In this document: piece after piece, positions 26,171-35,096 of the stretch
Layout: every line of letters starts with the position of its first letter
How positions within the stretch are numbered: the stretch's first letter is position 1
Assembly (NCBI RefSeq): GCF_040219635.1
Contig: NZ_JAVJSC010000006.1
Span: 25,750 to 89,749 of the forward strand
DNA from: Pyruvatibacter sp.
Lineage (GTDB): Bacteria; Pseudomonadota; Alphaproteobacteria; CGMCC-115125
Length of the DNA: 64,000 nt
Direction: 5' to 3'
Notes under the pieces: generated by a model
What the model saw: only the letters and a program-made list of their open reading frames with translations
What the model was told of the DNA's origin: nothing
The model's database searches: none
Position numbers and translations under genes: made by a program

Positions 26171-26935
26171 TCAAGCCTGGTCGTAACTCGTTCGAGAATC
26201 GCGCAGTGCATTTACCAGCTTCTCGCGCTCGCCAAAAAAATTAGCCAATGCAAGAGCGTCATCGTAATTGGCTTTTCCATCGTCCGAAGATACGGAAAAA
26301 TCAAGGTGTCTGACGACATCTCGAACGCAGCCGAGAATCGAGCTCCCACCGAACGAACCTTCATCTGGAAAATCCTCCCTTACGGCGAGATACGCATAGA
26401 GGGCGTTGAGTACGATTTTGGCCCCACTCTTCGTAATATGTTCGTACATTTCTTTCGACGTTTCCATTCCTCCTTCGGCGGCTACCTTAATTACAGCCTC
26501 AAATCTATCTGCTGTGTGGTATGCGGTCAGGATTCGGGCGGCGCATTTGTAGGAGAACTGCCCAAGCCCCGTGGCGATGAGAGAAAAATTCGTGGGTTCC
26601 CCGCTGTAGCCCAGCAAAACGGCGCGCTTGAACTTCTTGTGCGGGTCATCGCCATCGCTGTTGATCACGTCCAAGAAGCCGCTTGTGCGCTCAGCGCAAT
26701 CCACCAAAGCGCGGAATATAACCGGCAGCTGGTCCTTCTTGGAGTTGTAGCGGTCTCGTCGGTGGTTTCTTTCGGCGTGATAGATCGCGCCTGCGGCAAC
26801 AAGAATAGCGACAGTGGGTGCGACCACCGGCGCCCAGAGAACAACCTCGGACGGCCACCCGGGCGGCACCACAAGACCCATCAAAAAAACGCCGAGAAAA
26901 AATCCCGCCAGAATACCTATCGCCAAGTCGATCAT
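26171..26935 (-). CDS. Two-helix membrane protein (leftward moron)
   Basis: 254 residues from the ATG at 26935 (MIDLAIGILAGFFLGVFLMG). Two transmembrane helices span about 4-23 and 32-52, followed by a cytosolic domain of about 200 residues without recognised motifs. It runs against the early operon and has lower G+C and different codon use than its neighbours, as expected for a lysogeny-expressed cargo gene. An antiphage or exclusion role is possible by position only. A longer start at 27031 would overlap mor. Confidence 0.72.
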   Translation of the reverse strand: MIDLAIGILAGFFLGVFLMGLVVPPGWPSEVVLWAPVVAPTVAILVAAGAIYHAERNHRRDRYNSKKDQLPVIFRALVDCAERTSGFLDVINSDGDDPHKKFKRAVLLGYSGEPTNFSLIATGLGQFSYKCAARILTAYHTADRFEAVIKVAAEGGMETSKEMYEHITKSGAKIVLNALYAYLAVREDFPDEGSFGGSSILGCVRDVVRHLDFSVSSDDGKANYDDALALANFFGEREKLVNALRDSRTSYDQA

Positions 26936-27014
26936 GACGTGTACCCGCTCTCGCTTGAGGAGACTGAACGCCAATACTACGTGATTCCTCTGTGCCGGTG
27001 GCGGACTGCCGGGC

Positions 27015-27398
27015 ATGAATGAAATAAACAATCAGCTGCCGGACCTGTTGGCACGCATCGCGGACGCGGTGGGTGAAGAGGCGGCGTTGCTGGTTGCAAA
27101 GGAATGGGGCGGGCGTCGTCTTTACATTCCCCAGCACGTGCCGCCGGGGCACCGGCTTGTGCAGGTGCTTGGCCGGCCGCGCGCTGAAAAAGTGGTTGAG
27201 ACGCTGGGCTATGGTCAGGTGGTTGTGCCGCTTGGTCCGGAGGCGGACGGGGCTGCCAGGCGCGCCATGATCCGGCAACTGCTGGACGAAGGTGTGTCGC
27301 AGCACACGATTGCCCGCCGGGTGCGGGTTCATATCCGCACGGTGGAGCGCGAAGCACAGCGATGCCGCGCCGCGCAACAGCCCAATCTGTTTGGGTAA
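27015..27398 (+). CDS. Mor/C-like late transcription activator
   Basis: 127 residues. The Mor family pattern is clear: DLLARIADAVGEEAALLVAKEWGGRRLYIPQHVPPGH, and C-terminal HTH RQLLDEGVSQHTIARRVRVHIRTVEREA. Mu Mor and C dimers bind dyads upstream of middle and late promoters and recruit RNA polymerase. Here it sits directly before the late operon, so it should switch on lysis and head genes. Confidence 0.92.
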   Translation: MNEINNQLPDLLARIADAVGEEAALLVAKEWGGRRLYIPQHVPPGHRLVQVLGRPRAEKVVETLGYGQVVVPLGPEADGAARRAMIRQLLDEGVSQHTIARRVRVHIRTVEREAQRCRAAQQPNLFG

Positions 27399-27415
27399 TC
27401 CCGACACCTGTCGGG
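27399..27415. promoter_or_regulatory. Palindrome before lysis/head operon (possible activator site)
   Basis: TCCCGACACCTGTCGGG forms CCCGACA-CC-TGTCGGG between mor and the endolysin gene, with no T-run behind it. A longer copy with the same core is at 36209-36228, before the protease/capsid genes. Both precede late gene groups, which fits a regulator-binding dyad, but it may equally be an ordinary palindromic element. Confidence 0.5.
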
Positions 27416-27492
27416 CTGCTTAATTTCGGGATCAGCACAGATGGTGGGCGGGATTAAGCGCACCCGTTTGACCCTGAAAAGCATCCCCGGCC

Positions 27493-28077
27493 ATGACCCC
27501 CGATACAAAGTTTGATGCAGCGATTGAGACAGTGCTCCGCCATGAAGGCGGCTATGTCAATGATCCCGTTGATCCCGGTGGTGCCACCAACTGGGGCATC
27601 AGCCTGCGGTTCCTGCTGTCGCTTGGGCGGCTCGATGCGGACGGCGACGGGCGGCATGATTTTGATTTCGACATGGACGGCGACGTTGACCCGGCCGACA
27701 TGAAGCTGCTGCCGCGCGCGGATGCGATTGCGCTCTACAAAAAATACTGGTGGGACAAGTTTTCCTACGGCGACATGCCGGAGCTCACGGGAGCCAAGCT
27801 GTTTGACCTGTCGGTCAATATGGGCGCGCGCCAGGCGCACCGGCTGTTGCAGCGCGCTCTCAGGGCGAACGGGCAGCGCTCGCTGGAGGATGACGGCCTG
27901 ATCGGGCGGCACACGCTGCAGGCGCTCAATGCCGTGGCCAAATACTCGGCTCAGGGCGACTACGCCGCCACCGTGGCGCTGCGCTCGGAAGCGGCCGGCT
28001 TTTATCGCGGGCTCATCATTTGTCGCCCGGTGTTCAAAAAATATGAAGGCGGCTGGCTGCGCCGCGCCTACGCATAG
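27493..28077 (+). CDS. GH108-type endolysin
   Basis: 194 residues. The motif VLRHEGGYVNDPVDPGGATNWGIS holds the catalytic Glu of glycoside hydrolase 108 muramidases. A C-terminal peptidoglycan-binding part begins near DDGLIGRHTLQAL. An internal segment, DADGDGRHDFDFDMDGDVDPADMKL, is Asp-rich and resembles calcium-binding or dockerin-like loops, inserted between catalytic and binding regions. It cleaves host peptidoglycan at lysis and neighbours the holin gene. Confidence 0.92.
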   Translation: MTPDTKFDAAIETVLRHEGGYVNDPVDPGGATNWGISLRFLLSLGRLDADGDGRHDFDFDMDGDVDPADMKLLPRADAIALYKKYWWDKFSYGDMPELTGAKLFDLSVNMGARQAHRLLQRALRANGQRSLEDDGLIGRHTLQALNAVAKYSAQGDYAATVALRSEAAGFYRGLIICRPVFKKYEGGWLRRAYA

Positions 28078-28087
28078 GAGTTGTTTG

Positions 28088-28663
28088 ATGGACTGGGGTG
28101 ATATTGGGCGCAGGGTTGCAAAGTCTGCACCGCTGATCGGCGGGTTGCTGGGCGGCCCGGCGGGCGGTGCCGTCGGCGGCATCATTGCCTCTGTGCTTGG
28201 CACTGAGGCAAAGCCCGATCAGGTGGCGGCCGCGTTGAGCACGGACCCGGCCGCGCTGGCAAAGGTCATTGAGGTTGAAGCACAGCAACGCATTGAGCTG
28301 ACGCGCATGACGCTGGAAGCGCAGACGGCGCAGTTCGGTCAACAGCACGAGACGATCCGTGCGGAGCTCGCGAGCGAGAACATCTGGAAATCGGGATGGC
28401 GCCCGTTCTTTGGCTGGTGTGTTGCGCTGGTGTGGCTGCTGATGGGTACGGGCATTGTTTACATCACGGTGTTTCAACCGTCGGAGGCAAAAGACATCAT
28501 GGAAGGCATCGCCAGCCTTACCGGGTTGTTTGGTATCGCGCTGGCGGTGCTCGGTGTGAACATCCAGCAGCGCAGCCAGGACAAACGGCGTCTGCTTGGC
28601 CAGCCGGATGACTCGGTGATTGGCCGTCTGGCGAGTGGCTTTAGCGGGGCGAACAGCCTGTGA
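28088..28663 (+). CDS. 3TM-type holin family protein
   Basis: 191 residues from ATG 28088. A glycine-rich N-terminal helix (PLIGGLLGGPAGGAVGGIIASVL) is followed by a charged linker. Two further transmembrane segments are WRPFFGWCVALVWLLMGTGI and IASLTGLFGIALAVLGV. This matches the 3TM holin family linked with phages and gene-transfer agents. It should permeabilise the inner membrane to release the neighbouring endolysin. Confidence 0.88.
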   Translation: MDWGDIGRRVAKSAPLIGGLLGGPAGGAVGGIIASVLGTEAKPDQVAAALSTDPAALAKVIEVEAQQRIELTRMTLEAQTAQFGQQHETIRAELASENIWKSGWRPFFGWCVALVWLLMGTGIVYITVFQPSEAKDIMEGIASLTGLFGIALAVLGVNIQQRSQDKRRLLGQPDDSVIGRLASGFSGANSL

Positions 28664-29082
28664 CCGACTGGATAAAAGTAGGTCTGGATTTTGTGGCGCT
28701 GGTGATTGCCGTTGTCAGCATCCTGTTCGCCTGGGTACGCACACGCGACGCATCCAACCGCAGTGAAATGAAAGCGATTGAGGGCAACATCGAATCTGTG
28801 AGGAGCGAGGTATCTGTGGAGCGAGATGAACGCCGCCGTTCACTGGAAAATGAACGCAAGAGACGCGCGGATTCAAACGGTGAGTTGAAGGATCGGATGA
28901 CGGCTGTTGAAGAGCACGTGAAGCACCTGCCGACGATTGAGCATCACTCCGATCTACACCGCGACCTCAACAAGCTGGAAGGCCGCTTCGATGCGATGTC
29001 CGCAAAAATTGACGCGAACATGGCAACGACCCGGCGGATCGAAGACTTTCTGATGCCATCAAACAGCGAGGCGAAACGATGA
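28660..29082 (+). CDS. DUF2730 family protein (Mu gp25-like)
   Basis: 140 residues with an N-terminal transmembrane helix (VGLDFVALVIAVVSILFAWV) and a long coiled coil rich in Glu, Arg and Lys. This is the DUF2730 pattern of Mu-like phages, next to the lysis genes, where such proteins may be spanin- or lysis-related. It overlaps the holin stop (GTG start). Confidence 0.82.
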   Translation: MTDWIKVGLDFVALVIAVVSILFAWVRTRDASNRSEMKAIEGNIESVRSEVSVERDERRRSLENERKRRADSNGELKDRMTAVEEHVKHLPTIEHHSDLHRDLNKLEGRFDAMSAKIDANMATTRRIEDFLMPSNSEAKR

Positions 29083-29384
29083 GCTATGCTGAATACATGA
29101 TGGAAGACCGACGGCTTGTCGTGCTGCGGGCGCTTTATCAGGAGGCTGATCGTCGCCTGAATGAAGCCGTGCTCCAGCGTGTGCTGGAAGGGTTCGGTCA
29201 TCGCGTCGCGCGACATGCCGTGCGCGAAGTACTGGACTGGCTGGTGGAGGTCCGTGCGATCAGGGTCGAAACCTTCGGCAGTGGCCAAGTCTATATCGCC
29301 GAGCTGCTTGAGCGGGGCGAAGATCATGTGGCCGGCCGCACCCTCATCAATGGTATTGCGCGCCCAAGTGCCAGTAGCAGTTAG
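29079..29384 (+). CDS. Mu gp26-like phage protein
   Basis: 101 residues, a winged-helix-like small protein: DRRLVVLRALYQEADRRLNEAVLQRVLEGFGHRVARHAVREVLDWLVEVRAIR. This is the usual form of the protein between DUF2730 and the small terminase in Mu-like phages. It overlaps the previous gene by four bases. Its exact function is unknown. Confidence 0.82.
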   Translation: MSYAEYMMEDRRLVVLRALYQEADRRLNEAVLQRVLEGFGHRVARHAVREVLDWLVEVRAIRVETFGSGQVYIAELLERGEDHVAGRTLINGIARPSASSS

Positions 29385-29392
29385 GGGCTGTC

Positions 29393-29977
29393 ATGTCAGA
29401 GCGGCGCAAGCGCGGGCGGCTGTCCAAAATCGAGATGCTGCCTGATGACTGTCAGGAAGATGTGGTGTGGGCCAGCAAGGAGCTGACCGAACGGCGGCGC
29501 ACGGCGGAAGAAATACGCCTTGAGTTCAACGCCCGCATTGAAGCCAAGGGACAGGAGCCGATTTCGAGCTCGGCCTTCAACCGGCATTCGGTGGCGTTTG
29601 CAAAATACAGCCAGAACATGGCGCAGGCGCGCGAGATTGCCAGCATCATGGCCGAGCGCATGGATGATCAGCCCGACGGCGACGTGGGGCTGCTCCTGGT
29701 CGAGACCATCAAGACGCTGGTCTATGACGTGGTGGTCGATGCCACGCTTGCCGACGACAGCGCAGGCATCAAGATGCTCAAGGAAGCAGCGGTCGCGGTG
29801 CAAAAGCTGGAACAGGCGCGCAAGACCAATGTTGAAACGCGTGTGAAGATCGCAGACCGCTTTGTGACCGATGCGGCGGATGCTGCCGAGGCGGCTGCGA
29901 TCCGCAGCGGTCTGTCCGGCCCGGCTGCCGCCGATATTCGCAAGCAGGTGCTGGGCGTGCGGGAGCCGGCAAAGTGA
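29393..29977 (+). CDS. DUF3486 family small terminase subunit (Mu gp27-like)
   Basis: 194 residues. The start RRKRGRLSKIEMLPDDCQEDVVWASKELTERRRTAEEI and middle FNRHSVAFAKYSQNMAQAREIA match DUF3486, the Mu-type small terminase, which recognises phage DNA for packaging. It overlaps the large-subunit gene start by four bases. Confidence 0.9.
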   Translation: MSERRKRGRLSKIEMLPDDCQEDVVWASKELTERRRTAEEIRLEFNARIEAKGQEPISSSAFNRHSVAFAKYSQNMAQAREIASIMAERMDDQPDGDVGLLLVETIKTLVYDVVVDATLADDSAGIKMLKEAAVAVQKLEQARKTNVETRVKIADRFVTDAADAAEAAAIRSGLSGPAAADIRKQVLGVREPAK

Positions 29978-31620
29978 CGCTGCCCCCCGAAGAGACCAAG
30001 ACGGTTGCCGCGCCAACAGTGTTTGACGAAGGTGAGATGCAGGGCTTGCCGCTGCCGGAAGACCCGTTGGCCGACGGCATTCTCATGGCGCATCAAAAGG
30101 CATGGCTCGAAGATACCTACGATCTCAAGCTATGCGAAAAGGGTCGCCGTACCGGACTGACTTTCGCCGAGGCACTGGACGACACCATCACCTCCGCAAC
30201 GTCGCGCGCCGATGGCGGGGACAACGTGTTCTACATCGGCGATACCAAAGACAAGGGCCGGGAGTTCATTGGTTATGTCGCGCACTTTGCGCGCGTCTTG
30301 ATGGACGAGCTGCTCGACATCGAAGAGTTCCTGTTTGAAGACCAGCTCAAGGACGGCAGTACGCGGAACATTGCAGCTTTCCGCGTCCGGTTCGCGTCGG
30401 GATTTCGCGTTGAGGCTTTGTCGTCTCGCCCCGCAAACATTCGCGGTCTGCAGGGCATCGTGGTGATTGACGAGGCAGCCTTCCACAAGGACGTGCGCGA
30501 AGTGCTGGATGCTGTGAATGCGCTGCTGATATGGGGCGGCAAAGTGCGCGTGATCTCAACCCATAACGGTGAGCGCAATCCGTTCAATGAACTGATCAAT
30601 GAGGCACGCGCGGGCAAGAACGACTTCCACGTTCACACCATCACCTTCGATGATGCCGTCAACAATGGGCTGTACGAGCGGCGGTGCTTTGTGAAAGGCG
30701 AAGAGCCAACGGCCGAAGGCAAGGACGCATGGTTGAAGTTGATCCGTGGTTCTTACGGCACGCGCACCGCTGCGATGCGTCAGGAACTGGATGTGATCCC
30801 GGCCGAGGGCGATGGCGTGTTCATGACCCGCGCCCTGATCGAAGCCTGCGCGCATGACGATATTCCGGTGCTGCGCTGGGTGGTGCCGGACGAACTGAAG
30901 TTTGCCGCCGAACGCGAGCGCGACGCCGCCGTAGAGCGATGGTTCAACGGCCATGCCGCGCCGCTGCTTGCCGCGCTCGACCCGCATTTGCGGTCAGGCT
31001 TTGGGCAGGACTTTGCGCGCAAGGGAGACGCCAGCGCGATATGGCCATTTCAGATTGCGCGCGACCTGACGCGGCAGACGCCGTTTGTGATCGAGCTGCG
31101 CAACTGCCCGTTCGAGATGCAGAAAAAACTGCTGTTCATGGTGGTGGACCGGCTCCCGCGATTTTTCTCAGGCGTGCTCGATGCCACGGGCAACGGGGCT
31201 TATCTGGCCGAAGTGGCAGCGCAGCGCTACGGGTCGCGCGTGGTGGAACAGTCGCTGTCGCTTGAGTGGTATCGGATCAACATGCCGCAATATCGAACGG
31301 CCTTTGAAGACCGCTCAATCACGATTCCAAAGGACGAGGATGTGGTGGGCGACCATCAGGCGATTGTCTATCAGGATGGTGTGGCGCGTGTTCCCCAGGG
31401 CGCAACTAATACCGGTACTGATGGGTATGAGCGGCACGGCGACACAGCCATTGCCGGCGCGCTGGCGTGGTTTGCGTCACGACAGGACAGCGTGCCGATC
31501 GAGTTTCAAAGTTCAGGCGACGGGCGGGTGGCCGAAGCCGCCATGCCCGGGCGGAGCGGCATTGACCGCGACACTGGCTTTGGTGTTGCGCGCGGTGGCG
31601 CCGATTTGACGGGGTATTAA
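29974..31620 (+). CDS. Terminase large subunit (Mu gp28-like)
   Basis: 548 residues from GTG 29974. The ATPase half has a Walker A-like CEKGRRTGLTFAEAL and Walker B GIVVIDEAAFHKD, with the coupling motif VRVISTHNG. The nuclease half from about residue 320 has GQDFARKGDASAIW with an RNase H-like metal-binding Asp. It cuts and pumps phage DNA into heads by the headful mechanism. Confidence 0.94.
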   Translation: MTLPPEETKTVAAPTVFDEGEMQGLPLPEDPLADGILMAHQKAWLEDTYDLKLCEKGRRTGLTFAEALDDTITSATSRADGGDNVFYIGDTKDKGREFIGYVAHFARVLMDELLDIEEFLFEDQLKDGSTRNIAAFRVRFASGFRVEALSSRPANIRGLQGIVVIDEAAFHKDVREVLDAVNALLIWGGKVRVISTHNGERNPFNELINEARAGKNDFHVHTITFDDAVNNGLYERRCFVKGEEPTAEGKDAWLKLIRGSYGTRTAAMRQELDVIPAEGDGVFMTRALIEACAHDDIPVLRWVVPDELKFAAERERDAAVERWFNGHAAPLLAALDPHLRSGFGQDFARKGDASAIWPFQIARDLTRQTPFVIELRNCPFEMQKKLLFMVVDRLPRFFSGVLDATGNGAYLAEVAAQRYGSRVVEQSLSLEWYRINMPQYRTAFEDRSITIPKDEDVVGDHQAIVYQDGVARVPQGATNTGTDGYERHGDTAIAGALAWFASRQDSVPIEFQSSGDGRVAEAAMPGRSGIDRDTGFGVARGGADLTGY

Positions 31621-31623
31621 AAT

Positions 31624-33147
31624 ATGGCCGACACGACACAGGACGGGAAGGCAACACGGCCGGACCTGAACGAGATCGCGACCAGCGCCGACGGTCGCGA
31701 CATCACCCGGCCGTTTACGCAGGCGCTGCTGACCAACGATGATACGGTGCTGGCAGCGCGCGGCGGCGGCCTTGAGCTCTATGAAGAGGTGCTGCGCGAT
31801 ACGCAGGTGTATTCATGCTTCCAGCAACGGCGGCTGGCAGTGGTCTCAGCCGAGCTTGAAGTTGAAGCCGGGGCCGATGACAAGGCCAGCCAGATGGCGG
31901 CCGACATGGTGCGGGAGAACCTGCGCAACATCCTGTTTGACCAGGCGTGCAATCGGATGGCCTACGGCATTTTTTATGGCTATGCCATTGGCGAGATGAT
32001 GTGGGCAAAAGATGGCGCGAACTTTGTCATCGATGCGATCAAGGTCCGCCGCGCCCGCCGGTTCAGATATGACCGGGACGGCGGCCTGCGGCTGCTGACC
32101 CTGAACAACATGCATGACGGCGAGCTGATGCCGGCGCGCAAGTTCTGGACATTTGTATCAGGCGCGGAAGACGACGATACGCCCTATGGCCGTGGCCTTG
32201 CGCACTACTGCTACTGGCCTGCGTTCTTCAAGCGCCACACGCTCAAGTTCTGGCTAACCTTCCTGGACAAGTACGGCGGGCCGACAGCGGTGGGCAAATA
32301 CCCGCCCGGCTCCACCAAGGAAGAGATGGACAGGCTGCTGGCAGCGGTCACGGCCATGCGGTCTGACAGCGCGGTCATCATGCCCGAAGGCATGGCGGCG
32401 GAGCTCATCGAGGCCACGCGCAGCGGCGGTGCCAGTTTTGAGCTGATGTATGACCGCCTTGATGCCTCGATCTCGAAAGCCATTCTCTCGCAGACCATGA
32501 CGACGGATGACGGCTCGTCGAAGTCGCAAAGCGAAACCCACATGGATGTGCGTGAAGATGTGGTGAAGGCGGACAGCGATCTGCAATGCGCGTCGTTCAA
32601 CCAGGGGCCGGTGAAGTGGCTGACCGAATGGAACTATCCCGGTGCCACGCCGCCGCGCGTCTGGCGCGCGGTCGAGCCGCCCGAAGATCTCGATCAGCTG
32701 GCGGATCGCGACACCAAAATCTACGGCATGGGGTTCAAGCCGACGGAGGCGTATGTGAAAGACACCTATGGGGAAGGCTGGGAACCCGACCCGGACCGGA
32801 CACCTGCGCTGCAGGCACCGCCGCATCCGCCAGTGCCAGGCAGCGGCAAGACGACAAGGGCGGGCAGCGCCGACTTCGCCGAGCCGTTGCCAACCGACGC
32901 CATTCAGGAGGCTGCTGACAATCTCGACGACGATTGGGAAGAGATCATGGCACCGATCATCGATCCGATCCGCGCCCGGATCGACAAAGCCGACACACTG
33001 GAAGAGGTGCGCGATACGCTGATCAATTCGATTGAAGACATGGACGAGGCGGCCTTCGCGGAGCATCTGGGGCGGCTGGGCTTCGAGGCGCGCATCGCAG
33101 GTATGGTCGGCGCACCCTTAAGTGATGACGACGAGGTGTCGGGCTGA
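31624..33147 (+). CDS. Portal protein, DUF935 family (Mu gp29-like)
   Basis: 507 residues. Early segments TRPFTQALLTNDDTVLAARGGGLELYEEVLRD and FYGYAIGEMMW, and FLDKYGGPTAVGKYPPGSTKEEMDRLLAAV, are typical DUF935. It forms the ring through which DNA enters and leaves the head. It overlaps the MuF gene by one base. Confidence 0.93.
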   Translation: MADTTQDGKATRPDLNEIATSADGRDITRPFTQALLTNDDTVLAARGGGLELYEEVLRDTQVYSCFQQRRLAVVSAELEVEAGADDKASQMAADMVRENLRNILFDQACNRMAYGIFYGYAIGEMMWAKDGANFVIDAIKVRRARRFRYDRDGGLRLLTLNNMHDGELMPARKFWTFVSGAEDDDTPYGRGLAHYCYWPAFFKRHTLKFWLTFLDKYGGPTAVGKYPPGSTKEEMDRLLAAVTAMRSDSAVIMPEGMAAELIEATRSGGASFELMYDRLDASISKAILSQTMTTDDGSSKSQSETHMDVREDVVKADSDLQCASFNQGPVKWLTEWNYPGATPPRVWRAVEPPEDLDQLADRDTKIYGMGFKPTEAYVKDTYGEGWEPDPDRTPALQAPPHPPVPGSGKTTRAGSADFAEPLPTDAIQEAADNLDDDWEEIMAPIIDPIRARIDKADTLEEVRDTLINSIEDMDEAAFAEHLGRLGFEARIAGMVGAPLSDDDEVSG

Positions 33148-34421
33148 TGGCTGCCGCCATTAAGTTGGGCGGCCGTCCGCCTGCGGACGCGGTGCGCTTT
33201 TTTGAAAGCAAGGGCTACCAGACCGGGTTCGACTGGCGCGATGTGTGGCAACAGGAACATGCCCGCGCGTTCACCGTCGCCAAGGCGATGCGCCTCGACA
33301 TTCTGCAGGACATTCGCCAGGAGGTGGATCGCGCCATTCGCGAGGGCACCACGCTGGCCGAGTTCAAGGAGCGGCTGACACCGGCCCTGCAGCGCAAGGG
33401 ATGGTGGGGCCGGCAATCGGCGACAGATCCCGTGACTGGTGAAATACGCACCGTGCAGCTGGGCAGCCCGCGCCGGCTGGCGACGATCTATGACACCAAT
33501 CTGCGGATGTCTCATGCGGCCGGGCGCTGGGCACGGGTGGAGCGCAACGCGGCGCGGCGACCGTACCTGGTCTATCGCGCGGTGATGGATGACCGCACCC
33601 GCGACGAGCACCGGCAATGGCACGACATCGTGCGGCCGTGGGACGATGCGTTCTGGGATACCCACTATCCGCCCAACGGCTGGCACTGCCGCTGCATCGT
33701 GCGCCAGATGGGCGTGCGTGATCTCAAGCGCAACGGGCTTGAGATGTCGTCGGATGCGGATGTGCAGAAGGTGACTGCCCAGACGAAGCGCTGGCGCAAC
33801 AAGCGCACCGGCGCCGTCGAGCAGCTGCCGGTGGGGATTGCGCCGGGCTTCAATTACAATGTGGGCAAGGCGCATATGCGCGGGCTCACACCACCGCCGC
33901 GCTCAGGGCCGCTGCCGGTGCCGGCCATCATCAACAACGCTGCGACGGTGCCGATGCCACCGCCGCGTAACCTGCCGCCGGGCATTGAGTTTGATGGCAC
34001 GCCGGAACAGAAGATGGACATGTTTTTGCAAGCCTTCGGGGCCAGCCGGTCAAAGCCTGCCGTGTTCACCGACGTGATTGGCGAGCGCCTGGTGATTTCA
34101 GATGCGCTGTTCAAAACGGCTGACGGCACGTTGAAGATCGGCAAACGGGACCGGGTTGAAAGCCTCGCCCAAATTGCCCTGACCATCATGCAGCCGGATG
34201 AAATATGGTGGTATTGGGAAAAGCACCGCGCCACTGATACCTTCCGTTTGCGCCGTCGCTATTTGATGCGGGGACGACAGGAGGGCGACGCGCGCGGCTT
34301 CGTGGCGGCCTTCGATGTTGGTGCAGACGGCTGGGTCGGCATTACCGCTCACCCAACCAACAAGCCATCTAACCTCATGCGCTCCCGAATGGGTGTGCTG
34401 GCCTATCGCCGTAGCGACTAA
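33147..34421 (+). CDS. MuF head protein fused to PBECR-type nuclease domain
   Basis: 424 residues with two parts. Residues 1-260 are the minor head protein (Mu gp30/SPP1 gp7 type): RMSHAAGRWARVERNAARRPYLVYRAVMDDRTRDEHRQWH and the late PPNGWHCRCIVRQM are its hallmarks. After a Pro-rich linker (PPPRSGPLPVPAI), residues 290-424 resemble the phage Barnase/EndoU/ColicinE5-RelE-like nuclease group: FTDVIGERLVISDALF, then QIALTIMQPDEIWWYWEKH, LRRRYLMRG and a final WVGITAHPTN. Such domains may be ejected with the DNA. Presence of the domain is a motif-level judgement. Confidence 0.85.
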   Translation: MAAAIKLGGRPPADAVRFFESKGYQTGFDWRDVWQQEHARAFTVAKAMRLDILQDIRQEVDRAIREGTTLAEFKERLTPALQRKGWWGRQSATDPVTGEIRTVQLGSPRRLATIYDTNLRMSHAAGRWARVERNAARRPYLVYRAVMDDRTRDEHRQWHDIVRPWDDAFWDTHYPPNGWHCRCIVRQMGVRDLKRNGLEMSSDADVQKVTAQTKRWRNKRTGAVEQLPVGIAPGFNYNVGKAHMRGLTPPPRSGPLPVPAIINNAATVPMPPPRNLPPGIEFDGTPEQKMDMFLQAFGASRSKPAVFTDVIGERLVISDALFKTADGTLKIGKRDRVESLAQIALTIMQPDEIWWYWEKHRATDTFRLRRRYLMRGRQEGDARGFVAAFDVGADGWVGITAHPTNKPSNLMRSRMGVLAYRRSD

Positions 34422-34442
34422 AGCAAGGGAAAGGACTGACCG

Positions 34443-35096
34443 ATGATTTCCGACCTTCAAAGCGTGTTTGATCTGCCGCTCTCGACTCTTGTCGTGCTGG
34501 GTGCCGGCTTCGCGGCCTACCGGGTGGCTTTCACCGGCAAGAAAAAGGGGCACGGGGCGATTGATGTCTTCTTCATCACGGTCGTGTTTGCGGCGATCGC
34601 CAAGTTCGCGTTCGAGGTGGCAAGCAACATGGTCCCTTCACCGACGCCGGACGTGATGTCTGGTTACGCTGCACTTGCAGGATCGGCGGCGGCGGTTGTG
34701 GTTGCGCTCGGCGCGGCGGCTATCTGGCGCAAATGGGGAGAGGACCGATTCAAGGCGCTGCTTCGCGCAGGTAACGTGTCGTATTCGGATGGGAACCATT
34801 CAGCCTGGGACCAAGTGCGCGTTTCAATGTCGGCTAGGCCAACGCAGCTCATCGTACGAAAAACGAGCGGCAAGCAGCTTATGTGCGACGATCTCAAGAC
34901 GTGGGAGTATTTCCCCTTCGGCCCATGTATCTATGGCGAGGATGGATCGATTGCGCTCTATGTCACGAACGTTCGCCAGGACGCCACCTTGGACTGGTTT
35001 GATATTGAGCCACTCGATGAAGGGGCGGGTGTGGCGATGACCTATATCCCTGCCGACCAGATTAGTGAGATCGAGGTCAGGTATCAGGTTCGCTAG
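34443..35096 (+). CDS. Membrane protein after MuF-nuclease (possible partner)
   Basis: 217 residues with three hydrophobic segments: about 13-29, 39-58 (IDVFFITVVFAAIAKFAFEV) and 73-92. A soluble C-terminal part of about 120 residues is rich in strands (LIVRKTSGKQLMCDDLKTWEYFPF). It lies 21 bases after the MuF fusion and is not part of the standard Mu head cluster. A role as immunity or exclusion partner is suggested by position only. Confidence 0.68.
   Translation: MISDLQSVFDLPLSTLVVLGAGFAAYRVAFTGKKKGHGAIDVFFITVVFAAIAKFAFEVASNMVPSPTPDVMSGYAALAGSAAAVVVALGAAAIWRKWGEDRFKALLRAGNVSYSDGNHSAWDQVRVSMSARPTQLIVRKTSGKQLMCDDLKTWEYFPFGPCIYGEDGSIALYVTNVRQDATLDWFDIEPLDEGAGVAMTYIPADQISEIEVRYQVR

Noticed and set aside
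25898..27022. 374-codon forward frame over the leftward membrane protein
   Set aside because: It starts inside another gene, is opposite to a frame with true membrane helices, and has no domain-like sequence.
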